From contig CM025850.1 of NCBI GenBank assembly GCA_003952965.2, positions 28,767,464 to 28,831,463 of the forward strand: a DNA stretch of 64,000 nucleotides. The letters run 5' to 3'. The translations under genes were made by a program, and so were the position numbers. Source of the DNA: Morella rubra (Eukaryota > Streptophyta > Magnoliopsida > Fagales > Myricaceae). Position 1 is the stretch's first letter. Each line of letters opens with the position of its first letter. Of the stretch, positions 1 through 11,408 are shown piece by piece. Under the pieces are notes generated by a model, which made no database searches, was not told the origin of the DNA, and saw only the letters and a program-made list of their open reading frames with translations.

Positions 1-883
1 GCAAGTTTGGGGGTTCAAAAAGGTAGATGCATGTATATTGTAATAACTTTTTAATTATGTATTATTAAATTATTATTTTCGATTTAATTATGGATCACAA
101 TATGTTATTATTGATATTTATTAATGTTAGTATGTGTATTAATTATTATAAAATGTACGTGTTATATAATATTTTCTTTATTATTGTTAAAAAAAAAAAC
201 CATTCTCTCACCACTGATCGATCGTCGATTGCGATCGAGCCTCGTTGTTGTTCACCAACAAGCCAAGGCCAACATCCTGATCGCGATCGTCGTTCCAATT
301 GTTCAAGGTCCGATCAATCGTCATAAAATACTACCGATTGGAATTAAACGACCGATCATAAAATTCAATGTTCATCGATCGAATATCACGACCGGATCAT
401 CCATCGCATAACGATCGATCGTCATATACTTTAGCACGATATTGATCGCTTATATAAAGCGTCTGATGATCGTTGCTTAAGTGATCTTATCGTAAATATG
501 TACCGATCGATCCGATGTACCGATCGATCGTCAATATACCGATCGATCGATCAATATGTACCGATCGATCGATCAATATGTACCGATCGATCGTCAATAT
601 GTACTGATCGATCGGCTTCCCAATCGATCGAATCTTCACTTCGCTTTCACCGATCGATCGTAAAATTAACAAGGATCTGATCAGTATATTTAGTGACGAA
701 AAATATCCGTCACTAAAAAATTTTCGGTGACGAAATACGAATTCGTCACGAAATAATTTCGTGACGCTCATTCGCTGACGGAGCTCGTGACGAAAATATT
801 TCGTCACTAATTCTTTTAGTGACGAAAATATTGACTTTTAGTGACAAAAAATTTTGTCACTAACAATCAATTTTTTTGTAGTG
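1..883. mobile_element. Terminal part of a CACTA (En/Spm) transposon
   Basis: Read on the minus strand, the right edge begins CACTACAAAAAAA at position 883, the classic CACTA terminal inverted repeat. Inside it come many short inverted copies of a TTAGTGACGAAA-type motif (about 690-870), and then dense GATCGATC repeats (about 210-660). Such subterminal repeat arrays are typical of CACTA ends, where they bind the element's TNPA-like protein. No transposase coding is visible and the other end lies outside the window, so the element length and target duplication cannot be checked. The short open frames here are repeat artefacts. Confidence 0.72.
496..622. repeat. GATCGATC-rich subterminal tandem repeat
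   Basis: Five or so imperfect copies of a 22-24 bp unit of the form ATGTACCGATCGATCGTCAAT follow one another. Each carries overlapping self-complementary CGATCG/GATC cores. They lie inside the CACTA end and are best read as its subterminal protein-binding array. The tract is much richer in CpG than its AT-rich surroundings. Confidence 0.7.
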
Positions 884-1598
884 ATTTCATATGACAAATT
901 TGGAGCCTTGATCTACCGAAGGTGACAAAAAAAACTTATTAAAAAAGTTTACGAGAAGAATATATATTTTTTAAATTGGATTTGATTCTTCTCAAAAATA
1001 AAACTGTTGACACTTTGTCTCCATAACTTGATTCGGTTTAGTACTTATAAAAACATGTTCAAAAGCATTCGTGAGTTGGTCATGGCAATCGTTCGCGGTC
1101 GGTTATATAATAAAATCAATGAAGATAGAAAAAAGAAATTTCTCATTATGAAATTTAACCAGTATACCATTTTTTTTGTTCATTTTATTTCGTAGCAATC
1201 TTGCTTTTACTTTAACTAAAAATAAAAATAAAATATAAAAAAGTAGACTTTTATGTTTTGTTTGAGAGAGGAGAACAAATGACATAACGACTTTGCCTTC
1301 ATGGACAATTTGCTTCCATTTATCTATGCATTAACTTTTTTTTTTTTTAAGTATCTACTTTTTTCACACGTAGGTCTGGCTTATACCTCTGACAAAGAGG
1401 GCCAATGTAAACTCCTCTCGACCTTTTTGAGTAATTTGAGAGTTCCTAGTATGGTGTATTCGGGCTTAGGTACGTGTGAGACTTTGTGTGTCACATTGTT
1501 GCTGCGGAAATCCCACATCTTGAGATAATCGTTTAACCAGGTCGGGACAGTGATTCCACCGTGAACCGCTAAAGAAAGAGCATCTACTTTTGCATTAC
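884..1598. other. Intergenic, nothing recognised
   Basis: AT-rich DNA between the CACTA end and the segmental duplication. Short open frames lack domain resemblance or splice context. No RNA gene or repeat structure was seen. Confidence 0.5.
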
Positions 1599-3387
1599 TT
1601 TGGAAGAAGACTTAAAAAAGAACTTATAACAGCTTCTTATTGTTTAGGGTTAATAATCTATGCTAATATGATTTTAAAATACTTCAACTACAAAATTAGT
1701 GATGTCTTATGGTAAGTGATCAACCGATATGGAGCATTTGGTGACTTTTCCATTCTTTTGAGTCCGCCAGTCTTATTGTTTAACAGCCTGGTCTGCTTAG
1801 ATCAAAAGCTGGTTTGATTGTTTATTTTGTAGTATGGTTTCTAATGCAATGAAAACTTATCAGCACTATTTAAAAAAAAAGATTATATAAATAATTCTCT
1901 CTTTGAATGTTATAGACTCTTTGAATGGCCATCTGTTGCATTCAAAATACTCAAGAGAAAGGCACAGCAATTTGCTGCCCCCGTCTTTGAATGCTATTGA
2001 AAAATAGTGTAAGTTCCTTCAAAGTGTAGTAGGATTTCCAACTTTCATATTACTCCATGTCTGAAGTAACTCTAATTCCATTAGCAAATTGTGCACAACA
2101 ATAAAGGCAACAAGATGCAGCACTTCAAAAGGGGCTAATTAACTACAACTGATTAGCTACTTAAATATTGCTACAAATGTAAGTTATCATACACCAAAGA
2201 TGTTCATCACATGTATCTAACATTGCATTAGAAGTAAGAAAAAAAAAGATAAATACACTTTGCACCCTTCATATTGGGATCGTGACATTTTAGCACTTTT
2301 ATTATTATTTTTGTCACATTACACTTACCAACTATTGATTCAGACAGTTTACACCCTCCGTTAAAATTTTCCGTTAGCTTGGACAAAAATTTATTTTTTG
2401 GTCCCTAAAATTACGTTTTACCCTCATAAAATAGTCAATGCCAAAAAAATTGTGAAGACAAAATTGTTATTTTACAAACCAAAAAATCTGTTTCTGTCCT
2501 AATTAATCAAAAATTTTAAGGAAGGGTGTAAAGTGTTTGAAATTGTTAGTTGGTAAGTACAATGTAATAAAAATAATAGATGGGTACAAAATATCAAGTC
2601 TTTCATAGTTGAAAAGTACAAAGTGTATTTAACTCTAAGAAAAAAAACACTACATAATATAAAAAGTGGAAAACTAGAAATTTTCTCCCTGAACAAACCA
2701 GGATACTGCTCAATCCATGGAACTGGAAACATGATTCACATTTATTTAACACCTTTTTTGTGTTTACTACATAATACAGACTATACAGTCACCTAGCTAT
2801 AAAAGTCATGAAACATAAAGTTATATGTTACAAAATTGTCGGAGTGCAAATCAGAGAGCTTTCTCCTAGTATCTGTTGTGATTCTACTTTATCTCAGAGC
2901 AATTATTGGGGCCTACAGGTTCTCTCAAACAGTTGGATATTGCCATTACTGCTGCTTCAATTGATGCATATTCTCCCTGTATCAGTATAGAACAACATAA
3001 CAAACTTTTTGATAGAAACTTGCATATCCTAAATCATACTCAGGTCACAAAGAGCTGAAAGTAATCATGCCCCCAAAATATGGTATTCCAGGAAACAACG
3101 AAAGTTACGAAACCTCACCTTCTCTTTCCAAAAAAAATATATTTCCATATTTCCCCGACAATCGACTCTAGAAACTACGTGGAATGTCTAAATCAACAGA
3201 AGCCCCCGCATTGAAGTTTAATATATTTCCTGGTAATATACGCCCATAAACATAAATCATCTATGGCAGAGGTACTCAAAGGAAGAGAGCATGTTACTCA
3301 AAGGAAAAGAGCATGTTTAAATACTTTACCAAGAGTTGGGTCAGCAATGGAGACAATAGTTCTATCATCCACTTGTCAAAAGTCTTG
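1599..3387. repeat. Segmental duplication copy A, left part
   Basis: This segment is homologous in the same orientation to about 23645-25553. Shared landmarks are the tract around 1649/23714, the last exon of the lumen-protein gene (2884/25076) and exon 5 (3119/25311). Homology stops at 3387 where the Harbinger element begins, and resumes at 11409. Copy B differs by small local rearrangements around 24150-24960. Confidence 0.85.
2248..2636. mobile_element. Foldback MITE in the duplication
   Basis: The ends are inverted copies: left GATAAATACACTTTGCACC, right ending AAAGTGTATTTAACTC. The inner arms also pair, for example TTAGTTGGTAAGT against its complement near 2330. TAAGAAAAA lies on both sides and could be a 9 bp target duplication, but the A-runs make the border uncertain. 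A relative lies at 31490-31865 and a partial relative at 24760-24840. It has no coding capacity. Confidence 0.65.
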
Positions 3388-3423
3388 AGGCATGTTCCTT
3401 TTGGTGATATTTTGTAAATTTGA
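3388..3423 (+). repeat. Harbinger left terminal inverted repeat
   Basis: It starts AGGCATGTTCCTTTTGGTGA and pairs, with mismatches, with the reverse complement of 11373-11408. Confidence 0.85.
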
Positions 3424-3574
3424 AGTGTTTTGAAAATTTTTAAGTAATATTGGAGTTGTATTGGTATTTGTGTAGAAGATGTTGACTTGTATTAATGAGT
3501 GTAAAAAAAGTAATGATGATTTTTAAGGTTTTTGTTTGTAGATTAATTTTATTGGGATGTGTGGAGAAGATAAA

Positions 3575-3895
3575 ATGTAAAATAATATTTATATTAATGT
3601 TTATTTATAATAATTATTATTAATTCCGAAAATTCCTTTTATTTTATTTTTTTTATTTTGATACAAATGTTGATGTTTATTTATAATATTTATTATAATT
3701 TCGAAAATTCCCTAAACTCTCTATTTTTTTATTGTGATACAAATGTTAATAGTTATTTATAATATTTATTATAATTCCGGAAATCCCTTTTATTTTTTTT
3801 TTTTATTGTGATACAAATGTTGATTTTATTTATAGTAGGGATATAATTCCAAAAATCCCTTTTATTGTCTATTTTCTTTGTGATACAAATATTTG
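3575..3895. repeat. AT-rich tandem repeat of about 80 bp
   Basis: Four degenerate units carry TTATTTATAATATTTATTA, then AATTCCGAAAATCCC and GTGATACAAATGTTG. They form the subterminal part of the Harbinger left arm. No function is evident beyond the element itself. Confidence 0.65.
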
Positions 3896-3924
3896 AAAGG
3901 CATTGAGACGTTATAAAAAAAAAA

Positions 3925-4505
3925 GGGGTAAACTCATAGTTAGCCCCCTATGTTTGGGCAAAAATCAAGTTGCTACCCTTATTTTCAATCCAACAATTTG
4001 AGACCCATAACTTTTAAAACCTATCAATCTTCGCCCTCCGTCTAAATTAGATGTTAAATTAAACGGAAAAGCATGAAAAATGACCAAATGCCCCTCTAAA
4101 ATAAAATTACTAAAAAAATAAAAAAAAAATCATTGAAAATAAAAATGATATTTTTTTAAATAAAACTATTGAAACTCTATTTCAATATCTATTTATTTTT
4201 AATTTATTTCTCTATTATTTATTTTATTTATTTTTTAAAATATATTATTTTTATTTATTTTTTAAAATTATATTATTTTTATTTATTTTTTAAAATTATA
4301 TTATTTTATTTATTTTTTAAAATTTAGCCTTAGAGGGACATTTTGGTCATTTTGTATGATTTTCCGTCGGACTTAACGTCTAATTTAGACGGGGGGCGAA
4401 AATTGATAAGTTTTGAAAGTTTTGGGTCTCAAATTGTTGGATTGAAAAATAAGGGTAGTAACTTGATTTTTGCCCAAACATAAGGGCTAACTATGAGTTT
4501 ACCCC
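3925..4505. mobile_element. Mutator-type MITE with long inverted arms
   Basis: GGGGTAAACTCATAGTTAGC at 3925 is the reverse complement of the right end at 4505. Pairing continues for roughly 170 bp on each side, around an AT-rich core made of repeated TTTATTTTTTAAAATTATAT units (4200-4320). The flanks are A-runs of about 9-10, compatible with a 9 bp target duplication but not informative. It is non-coding and nested inside the Harbinger element, so it arrived later. Confidence 0.8.
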
Positions 4506-4709
4506 TAAAAAAAAATATGACAAATGAGTTAAAACATCGTTTTTAATCCTAAATTTTGATCGTCACCTGATCCTATTGCACCTGAAATATTGCCAACTAC
4601 AAACACTAACACCAACGACTAATGTTCCGCACAAAAATGATGCATCCTCAATAGGTGAACAAAACGCTTTTGCCCATACTTTCCATTACCAATTCACATG
4701 CATGTTCAT

Positions 4710-5103
4710 CTACTGGACAGTAACAAAGATAACAAGTATGGCAATCAGCATCACAAAAAGGATCAACCAAAGACAACCGCAGCATCCAAAGCACAATAAC
4801 CATATACTACGGTTTTCCGCTATGTGCCTCGAACCCCTACGTTGTGCGCGAACATGGTGATGGTGATATTCCCCACCATCATTTTCGACCCACAAAAAAC
4901 TCCCTGGGTAGTCCTGCAAGCAGACAAGCTAATTCTTTTCAAAGGTGAATCAGTAAGGCCAAAAGTTAACTAAGCAAACCAGGGATCCAAACCTCATGAA
5001 GTGGACATCGATAAAACCACCGGCCATAATTTTTGTCCATGCGAGCGATGTATAAACGCATGCGCCCCGCTCCGCAGCTGCAGTATGGTGCTCTATATGT
5101 CAT
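4710..5103 (-). CDS. GRF-type zinc-finger protein with C-terminal membrane anchor (transposon-borne)
   Basis: There are two exons, 4993-5103 and 4710-4913, joined in phase 0 across a 79 bp intron with GT-AG ends, giving 104 residues. Residues 8-50 fit a GRF zinc finger: CSCG, a basic spacer, then GRWFYRCP and a histidine, ending in FLWVEND. GRF fingers bind single-stranded nucleic acid in other proteins. Residues 51-75 are His- and Arg-rich. Residues 76-103 form one long hydrophobic segment with a Cys-rich start (LLCFGCCGCLWLILF), a likely tail anchor. The chosen ATG directly follows a CAG after a pyrimidine-rich tract, so it may open an internal exon. An in-frame upstream ATG (5139) would add MWFILSSLFVPQ. 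It lies 244 bp after the transposase stop on the same strand and is the only undamaged ORF of the element. Function in the transposon is unknown. Confidence 0.7.
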
Positions 5104-5346
5104 CTGGGGAACAAACAAACTGCTAAGAATGAACCACATGTAAGCACAAATGAGTTAAACCATCATGATTTCTAGAACTCGTGATGGGTTTACAATCAAG
5201 AAATGAATCTTCAACCATGTATTAATTAGTTTAGTGATGTTTTAAACAAGCTGGGAAACATAAGTTATCAACAAGGCAAACGAAATAGCACTGAGAAATA
5301 GAATATGATCATTTGTCTGTTGCTAATTCAAATGTACATAACCACA

Positions 5347-6635
5347 CTAGAATTTATAATACATATAAAGTGCTCTAATGGTAAACTTTCCCTTCCATTT
5401 AGCAAACATTCGCTCCACTATATTGCGCAGTGACGAATGTTGGTAGTTGAAGAGCTCCTTTGGTCCTCTTGCCTCACTGGACTCCCGAAATTGACTCAAA
5501 TGATACCTAATTGACCTATGAGGCGGCATAAATTCGTCCATGCATGGGAGGCCCAAATCTACTACATAAAAATAACCTGCAATGTATAGGTAAGGTTAGC
5601 TACAGTTAACCTCCCAGTAGTATCCAATGCACCTCTAGTAATACATAATTGTACCTGGTGTAGGCATTGGGAACTCGTTCTCCGTCCTTGAAATAGCGTC
5701 CATTAAAACACAGGCATCGTGCGTTGTACCCTCCCATCCACAATACACAAACGTGAACATGCCTAAGAAGTCAACCGCACACAGGACATTCTGTGCCAAA
5801 AAATCCTTTCGGCATTGGTACACGTCATGTAGCAACTTCCGCACCCAACAACTGATGTAAGTGCCATCAATGGTACCGATGCAATCCTACAAATAATTCG
5901 ACGCTCCTTAATATATTGTGATTGTCGATAATCCAATTTATACAAAATATGACTTAATGCTATTACAAAAGAACAATGAAAGACACGTACCTTGAACCAT
6001 GGGTAGTAATTACGGTTGCCTAGTATGTACGGGTGCACCCCCGACGTGTGACTTGGCCGTATGATAAGCTTAGCCATGATACACAATGCCCTCGATACAC
6101 GTTTCACGTGGCTATGATTGGTGTCCGTAGAGTGTTGAAAAAAATGACCCACAAACCTCATTTTTTGGCAATGTGTCATGACAAATAAAAACATACCCAA
6201 TGACTCTTCTACCTTCAAATTCTGATCCTCTAATCCGCCATATGTGCGAAGGTAGTGTACCAAATTCCGAAATATGGATTGGGACATTTTAAATATGTTT
6301 TGACAATCCGCACCGTTAGGGTTATCAAGGATCTCAGCAAGGTGCATTGCACTCCTAAGAATTGACGTGTTCTGTGGCATTAGGCGTCGAGGCATGGATT
6401 GGGCTTGTGCCCTCCTTCTTCGACCCTCATCAATTAACTCCAGAGCATATAATTCATCACTACTATAAGCATGTTGTTCATTATTTTCCGTGCGGTTGCT
6501 CACTGTATCACCTGGGACACTCATTACTTGCTCATCCTATTCCGACTCATATGGTGCATCAATATTATAGGGATTGTCTTGCTCCGACTCATATGGTTCA
6601 TCACCACTATAGTTGTCGTCATGCTCAGGATCCAT
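5347..6635 (-). pseudogene. Harbinger DDE transposase, with nonsense codon
   Basis: The likely start is the ATG at 6635 (MDPEHDDN). Exons are 5991-6635, about 5654-5886, and 5347 to about 5572. The joints are phase 0 (FK|DCIGTIDG) and phase 1 (PTPG|YFYVVD). The protein shows the HARBI1-like helical N-terminal part (SIFRNLVHYLRTYGG, VEESLGMFLFVM), then the catalytic core: D in IDGTYI, D in GWEGTTHD, an aspartate in YFYVVDLG, and E in RNIVERMF. A TAG at 6537-6539, in frame between YESE and DEQVMS, interrupts the acidic N-terminus. Translation from the ATG at 6524 would skip it. After KGKFTIRA the frame ends at 5347 without the usual C-terminal part and its HNFI-like motif, so the protein also looks truncated. 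It should cut and join the element's ends together with the MYB-like partner. Confidence 0.85.
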
Positions 6636-6939
6636 TGAATCTACGTTGAACAAGGGAGTTAAGAAAAGAGGTTTCCAAAAAAACAAAAGTGACAGCAAAT
6701 TCCCAGCTTTAGGACCCAATTCAAGAAAACCAAAGTCACAAAAAGTCTTACAAACAGGGTAATAATTAATTAAATGTTTGAAAGGATCATTTGTTGGCAT
6801 TTTATTGTGAAATGGAGACAATGGTGAATCTCCTTCGCATTTACTGCAAATCATGTCACCTGTTGACAATTCATCTTCTCCATCTGTGGTGTCAAATTTC
6901 AATTGGCAGCATAGGCAATTACAAAAGAATTTATTCAAG

Positions 6940-7595
6940 TTTTATAAATTCTAAAATATATGCAATCTAGACAAAATTCTTGTAGTGATGGAGGTGGTAA
7001 CTGTGTTGTATATATAAGCTGATCTTTATCATTCACCTAAAACAGGTGTCATTGCATTCCGTCTAAACACAAAACCTTAACATGGCAGATAAAACCATTT
7101 GTGAGATGACAGCTCTGATGAATCAAATTACAGAACCGCTAAAAGGAATAAGCAGCAACTTTTTTCATACTGTGAATAGTGTAAAAGAAATAGGACATTG
7201 CATGTCCAAACCCACCTAAATATTCAACGAAACCATACACTTCGAAATTCAGTTTCATAATGCGCTTCAAACATGATCACTTGAACAAAACTTTCTACGC
7301 AGCATAGGCAACTTTCCAAAGAAATATGACTTATGGTGAAAAAGAAAACAAAAAACGAAACTGACTAGGAAAAACAAGAACCACCACCATAAAACACCAA
7401 TGGAAGGCAGCCAAATACATAGCATCCAAAATTATAAATATATAAGTACTCCGAGTACTGAAAACATCACCGTGAAAACAGAAAATACCCTACTCATAAG
7501 ATAGTTCAGCTCACGCTAACAGCTACCAAAAACTGAATAAAGTTCCAACATAAAATTCTAGCACAAACAGAATATACTAGTTAAAAATTCAAATA
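6940..7595. other. Spacer between the two Harbinger genes
   Basis: AT-rich non-coding DNA between the transposase start and the stop of the MYB-like gene. It presumably holds the transposase promoter and the MYB-like 3' end. No specific site was recognised. Confidence 0.5.
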
Positions 7596-8558
7596 CTACT
7601 TCATGTGAAGCACGTAGTGTCGACGTTGTTCCACGGGGATCCTTAGGAATGCCTGTCTAAAGGCGGAACTCTCAATTATATGATCTACCGCCTTGGCAGC
7701 GACCTCTACTTCTAGAGGAGGGTCAATAGCATAGACTGCATCAATGCACTCAGCCACGAGACTAGTGCAGGAAGTGTATGAACTTGCAATCCGATCAGCC
7801 TTAGCCCTAAAATAATTCTGAAATGCCTCTTCCTAGGGGTCTACCAAAGTCTCCCCATTCCTGGACTTCATCTTACGTGGACCACTACCCAAAGGCACGG
7901 GAGATGGGCGCTTCCGAGTCCCCCTTGCATCCCCCCCAAGGGTGTAAGAAAGAGGAGTGTCCTCATCCGTAAGGTCAATTTGTACAGACCGAGTGCGCTC
8001 AGCAATGTTGAGACGTCGCTCTTCCTCTTCCATTGAAGGGCCTTGAGCAGGTGCACCCCGCATGAGCCATTGGAAGTGGTGTTGCCAAACATATACACTA
8101 GTTCGTCATAGTGGTCTAATCCTTTCCCCATGAAGCATGAAAGAGTTTTGTCGCCCTGCGTAAGGGGAATCCTTAGAACATACGTTATACTTGCATAAAT
8201 AATTATAACATGGGTAGGAAAACAAAAAACATAATTGTGAAACTCACACGTAGCATTCGTTCCACTGTGGCACATCTGCAATGACAGTTTGGGTTGTAGG
8301 GTCCCAGCCAAATCCGGTCCTATTCCTTAGATTGTTGAATGCCCTATGCTCATTGCGCAAATTCTCAATCTTGGTCTTAATTTTTTGAGTATCCAAACAG
8401 GGGACATCAACTTTCATGATCAAGGCTATGTATTCGTAGTTGGCCACTCCTAGTTTGCCATTGGTAACACGTCTTGAGTTGAACTCAGTCATGGCCAGTT
8501 CTATGAGCCTCGACACACGTTGCTCATCTTTCCAAAGGTTTTTGTTGGATGTTGACAT
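7596..8558 (-). pseudogene. Harbinger MYB/SANT-like DNA-binding protein, broken
   Basis: Exon 1 (8250-8558) begins MSTSNKNLWKDEQR and encodes the trihelix/MYB-SANT fold, with conserved tryptophans and VPQWNECY at its end. A 94 bp intron follows, and exon 2 (7596-8155) resumes GDKTLSCFMGKGLDHYDEL in phase 0. After FGNTTSNG the frame must shift by one base near 8065 (apparent one-base deletion) to enter the acidic SMEEEERR region with its basic stretch RGTRKRPSP. A TAG at 7833-7835 then interrupts the frame. The typical C-terminal part continues beyond it (FRAKADRIA to HYVLHMK) to the true stop at 7596. In PIF/Harbinger elements this protein brings the transposase to the ends. The two lesions mean that this copy cannot make it whole. 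Confidence 0.85.
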
Positions 8559-11372
8559 GACAGCCTAATGGAGAAGAATAAAAAAAGGTCCCTTCAAAAT
8601 AAGAAATTGTGGCCTCCTAACAAAATCTTAACCGTGATTTAACTTCTATGATACCTATTCATCTAAAATGCAGAAATTTAGCTATGATACAAAAACAAAA
8701 TGCAAAATAAGAAAAGAGGTTGGATAAGTTGACATTCATTCCATTGCATTTCAATGTGTTATCTTGATCTTACAGTGAGGAACAAAATCTTGCTACAGTC
8801 CTATGAAAAGCTATTTCGTCTGCATGTAAGTATTCCATGAGAACTCATTGAACTTCTATTTAACAGTCCGAAACTACTAAAATCCTTTGTGTATCTTCAA
8901 AACAAAAAGATCGATTCAAAGCGTTCTATCGTAAAACACATGGATTTAACTTGGAAATGAACTCAAAAATTGAGTTTATTTAGTTCTGCAACAGATCATC
9001 TGAAAGCAATGAGAATTTGGAAGAATTATTCAGTAAAAGACATACCGTATGTTGAGACGCAGTGGAGGACGATGGTTGGGGGTCAACAATCCTTTCCTTC
9101 CCAGACCTAAGAAAATGGCGCTGCACATCAGTTTCATACCCAGTGACATTAATGCTCAAATGCTTGAAAGAATTGAGGCTAAATTCTTCACGCAAATTCT
9201 AACAACCAATGCAAATTCTTCATGCAAATTCTAACAACCAATGCAAACCTTTTCCTTTAATTGGAGGACAAAAAGCAAAGAATCAGCACATTAACAAAAC
9301 AGCCAAGCTGGTGCCGCATTGCTTGGACCATGACCAGTCACCCTTTAATATAAGGCACCATGTAGATAAAGTGCAGGAACTTATGCTTTAGAATGTTCCT
9401 ACTTGCATGTGATATTCTATACGCTTTTAAAAATAAATCAAAAAACTATCTGCATGAATAAATGAGAAAAAACAAAATGCCACACAGAGAAAGATTGTTT
9501 CAGTTGAGGCTCTTCTGTCATGTTGCACAAAATATTTGAAACTTGGCAATTAGAGAGTCAAAATTGGACAAAATCAACCATAACAGATAGTCGAAATGGA
9601 GTGGAAACTTCAAAAATATAAAACCTTTGATAACTGCATCACTTGATACGTGTAAAAAACAGTTGTCATAAATTTTAGTGGCATTCATTTCTAGCATTGA
9701 AAGATTTACTATTCTATTAATTACACCTGGAATTGTACTCTAAAATGAACATTACTTAACTGTGGAGCTATGGGTGGGGCTTCTAAAGGTACCTGTTTTT
9801 CACTTCTTAACAGCAAATTACTTTTAGGCTGCAAACTAAAGCATTTGCAGATTGGATCTCTATGATCATTGGTTGGCCCAATTGAATGGTGAAAGTAGAT
9901 ATGACTGAAGTTGAATTGACAAGGCTTTCTACTCTATTATTAATTCTCTGTTGGTATTGTGTAAATAACTTACCCTTGGCTGATGGGTGCCTTAACTAAT
10001 GTAAGGTAGTCAAGCTAGACATGACCTGTCTTTCTATTGTCAACCTATGTTTTCTATCCCCAGAGAAGTCTCAGATGGGAACCGAGTTGAGAATCCAGTG
10101 CAGATCAACCCTGGTATATGTAAAAATCTCTTTTGTAGGGACAAAATGGGATGGGGTGAAGGGATTACTCGCAACCTGTTTATATAGGTGTACTTTCACA
10201 TCACCTAGCGATCTAATAGAAGTGCATGTCTTATTACTCTAATCATGTCTGAGAGTGAGAGCTGCAGACTTATTAAATTATAATATTGAATATATATAAT
10301 TTTTATGCTAATACTATTAAATTCTTAAAAATTGCTTCTCAGATTCGTTTTTGTTGTATCAGGAAATTTCTTCAAATAATTAAGAAACACATGATCAATC
10401 ATATAAGCAACCTATTTATACAGATTCGTTTTTTTCTGAATTTATAGAGGAGAGATTACAGATACTATCTCCATATGTTTTTGTATTGGCTAAACAAACA
10501 CATGATCAATCATATAAGCAACAGTCTAATTGAAGCAAGTCTGTTACTGAATAAATGAGTTTGGGCAAGAAAAAACATAAAAAGCCTCTGAGAAACACAG
10601 CAACAAAGAGAACGCAGAGAAACACTGAGAGAAAAGAAGCAGATTGACTGCCATTTTCAGAATCAATGGGCGTTCACTCAAGTCCAATGGCATAGAGAGA
10701 CAAGATAGAGAGAGAGAGAGAGAGAGAGTTGCAGACTTTTGAGATCTGAGAATCGATCTCCAATCGGGAAATCAACAAATCGGTGAAATCAGAGTTGTTC
10801 AGGGGAAAATCAACTCACTTGGCTGCAAACACAGCAGCGGGTAAGAGGCGCCGTGACTGAGGAGTTGTTGAAGCTGGAGCTCCTGGAACGCTTAGGGGCT
10901 CTCTATGATCTTGCGTTTTGAGTTGTATGTCCTCCTCTGTGGTTTTGCAGCTTCAACATATCCTTCGTCGGCCATAGCTCCAAGCAAAGGTCTCCTCATC
11001 CTACAGCTGCTAGTACGGGTAGCCAGAGATGCCTTCTTTCACGTCAACAGGGGAAAGGGAAAAATCGAAAAACCAGACCGAAGTCAGCTTTTGTCAGGTG
11101 AAACGGCCATATTCACGCTCAGCTCAACGCAGAAGAAATCAATCAGGGCTATTCTGTCCATTCACAAGCCCTTCGAATTTAATTCACTGACCGCGTGGGG
11201 GCCACATGTTTTACACAAACCCATTTTACCCTTCTCCTTTTATGTCCTCAACGCAGTATAGTAGGATACTTTGGTAATTCTTCATCAGTTTGGCCAGGGC
11301 AAATTTGGAAAAAAAAATTAGCTGCATCCTTCATTTCAACATGTTCGGTTTGAGTTGGTAGAAACTTGAATG
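8559..11372 (-). other. Harbinger upstream region with an exon-like tract
   Basis: Much of this stretch is AT-rich. 10650-11250 differs: on the minus strand it is GC-richer, ends in a CT-rich tract with a (CT)n microsatellite (10708-10729), and has a short open frame starting MADEGYVEAAKPQRRTYN near 10974. It reads like a plant 5' leader or first exon, so it may be the MYB-like gene's leader or a captured host fragment. A 40 bp direct repeat with ACACATGATCAATCATATAAG occurs at 10387 and 10499. Nothing else is clear. Confidence 0.4.
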
Positions 11373-11408
11373 CGAATTTTCAAAAATTCAGCAAAACGAA
11401 CATGCCCT
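11373..11408 (-). repeat. Harbinger right terminal inverted repeat
   Basis: The reverse complement begins AGGGCATGTTCGTTTTGCTGA and matches the left end with a few mismatches. The adjacent TTA (11409-11411) is the likely target duplication. Confidence 0.85.

Larger units (their letters stand above)
3388..11408 (-). mobile_element. PIF/Harbinger DNA transposon, 8.0 kb, inserted in exon 4 of a gene
   Basis: The ends are imperfect inverted repeats of about 36 bp: left AGGCATGTTCCTTTTGGTGA, right (reverse complement) AGGGCATGTTCGTTTTGCTGA. The flanks TTG (3385-3387) and TTA (11409-11411) fit a diverged 3 bp TTA duplication, the usual Harbinger target. Copy B at 25556 reads straight through this point and is a paralogous empty site. 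Gene order on the minus strand is MYB/SANT-like ORF, DDE transposase, then a GRF zinc-finger gene. The first two carry nonsense or frameshift lesions, so the copy is non-autonomous today. A 581 bp Mutator-type MITE is nested at 3925-4505. Confidence 0.9.

Noticed and set aside
496..622. Regular repeats that might suggest a CRISPR-like array
   Set aside because: Units are contiguous and degenerate without unique spacers, and the context is a plant CACTA end.
5104..5990. Fusion of the transposase and the GRF finger into one spliced protein
   Set aside because: The GT sites near the end of the transposase frame that keep the catalytic Glu are in the wrong phase and would bring an immediate stop at the GRF exon, so two separate ORFs are more likely.
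10905..11261. 118-codon plus-strand frame in the Harbinger element
   Set aside because: No recognisable domain; the opposite strand has the more gene-like leader features.
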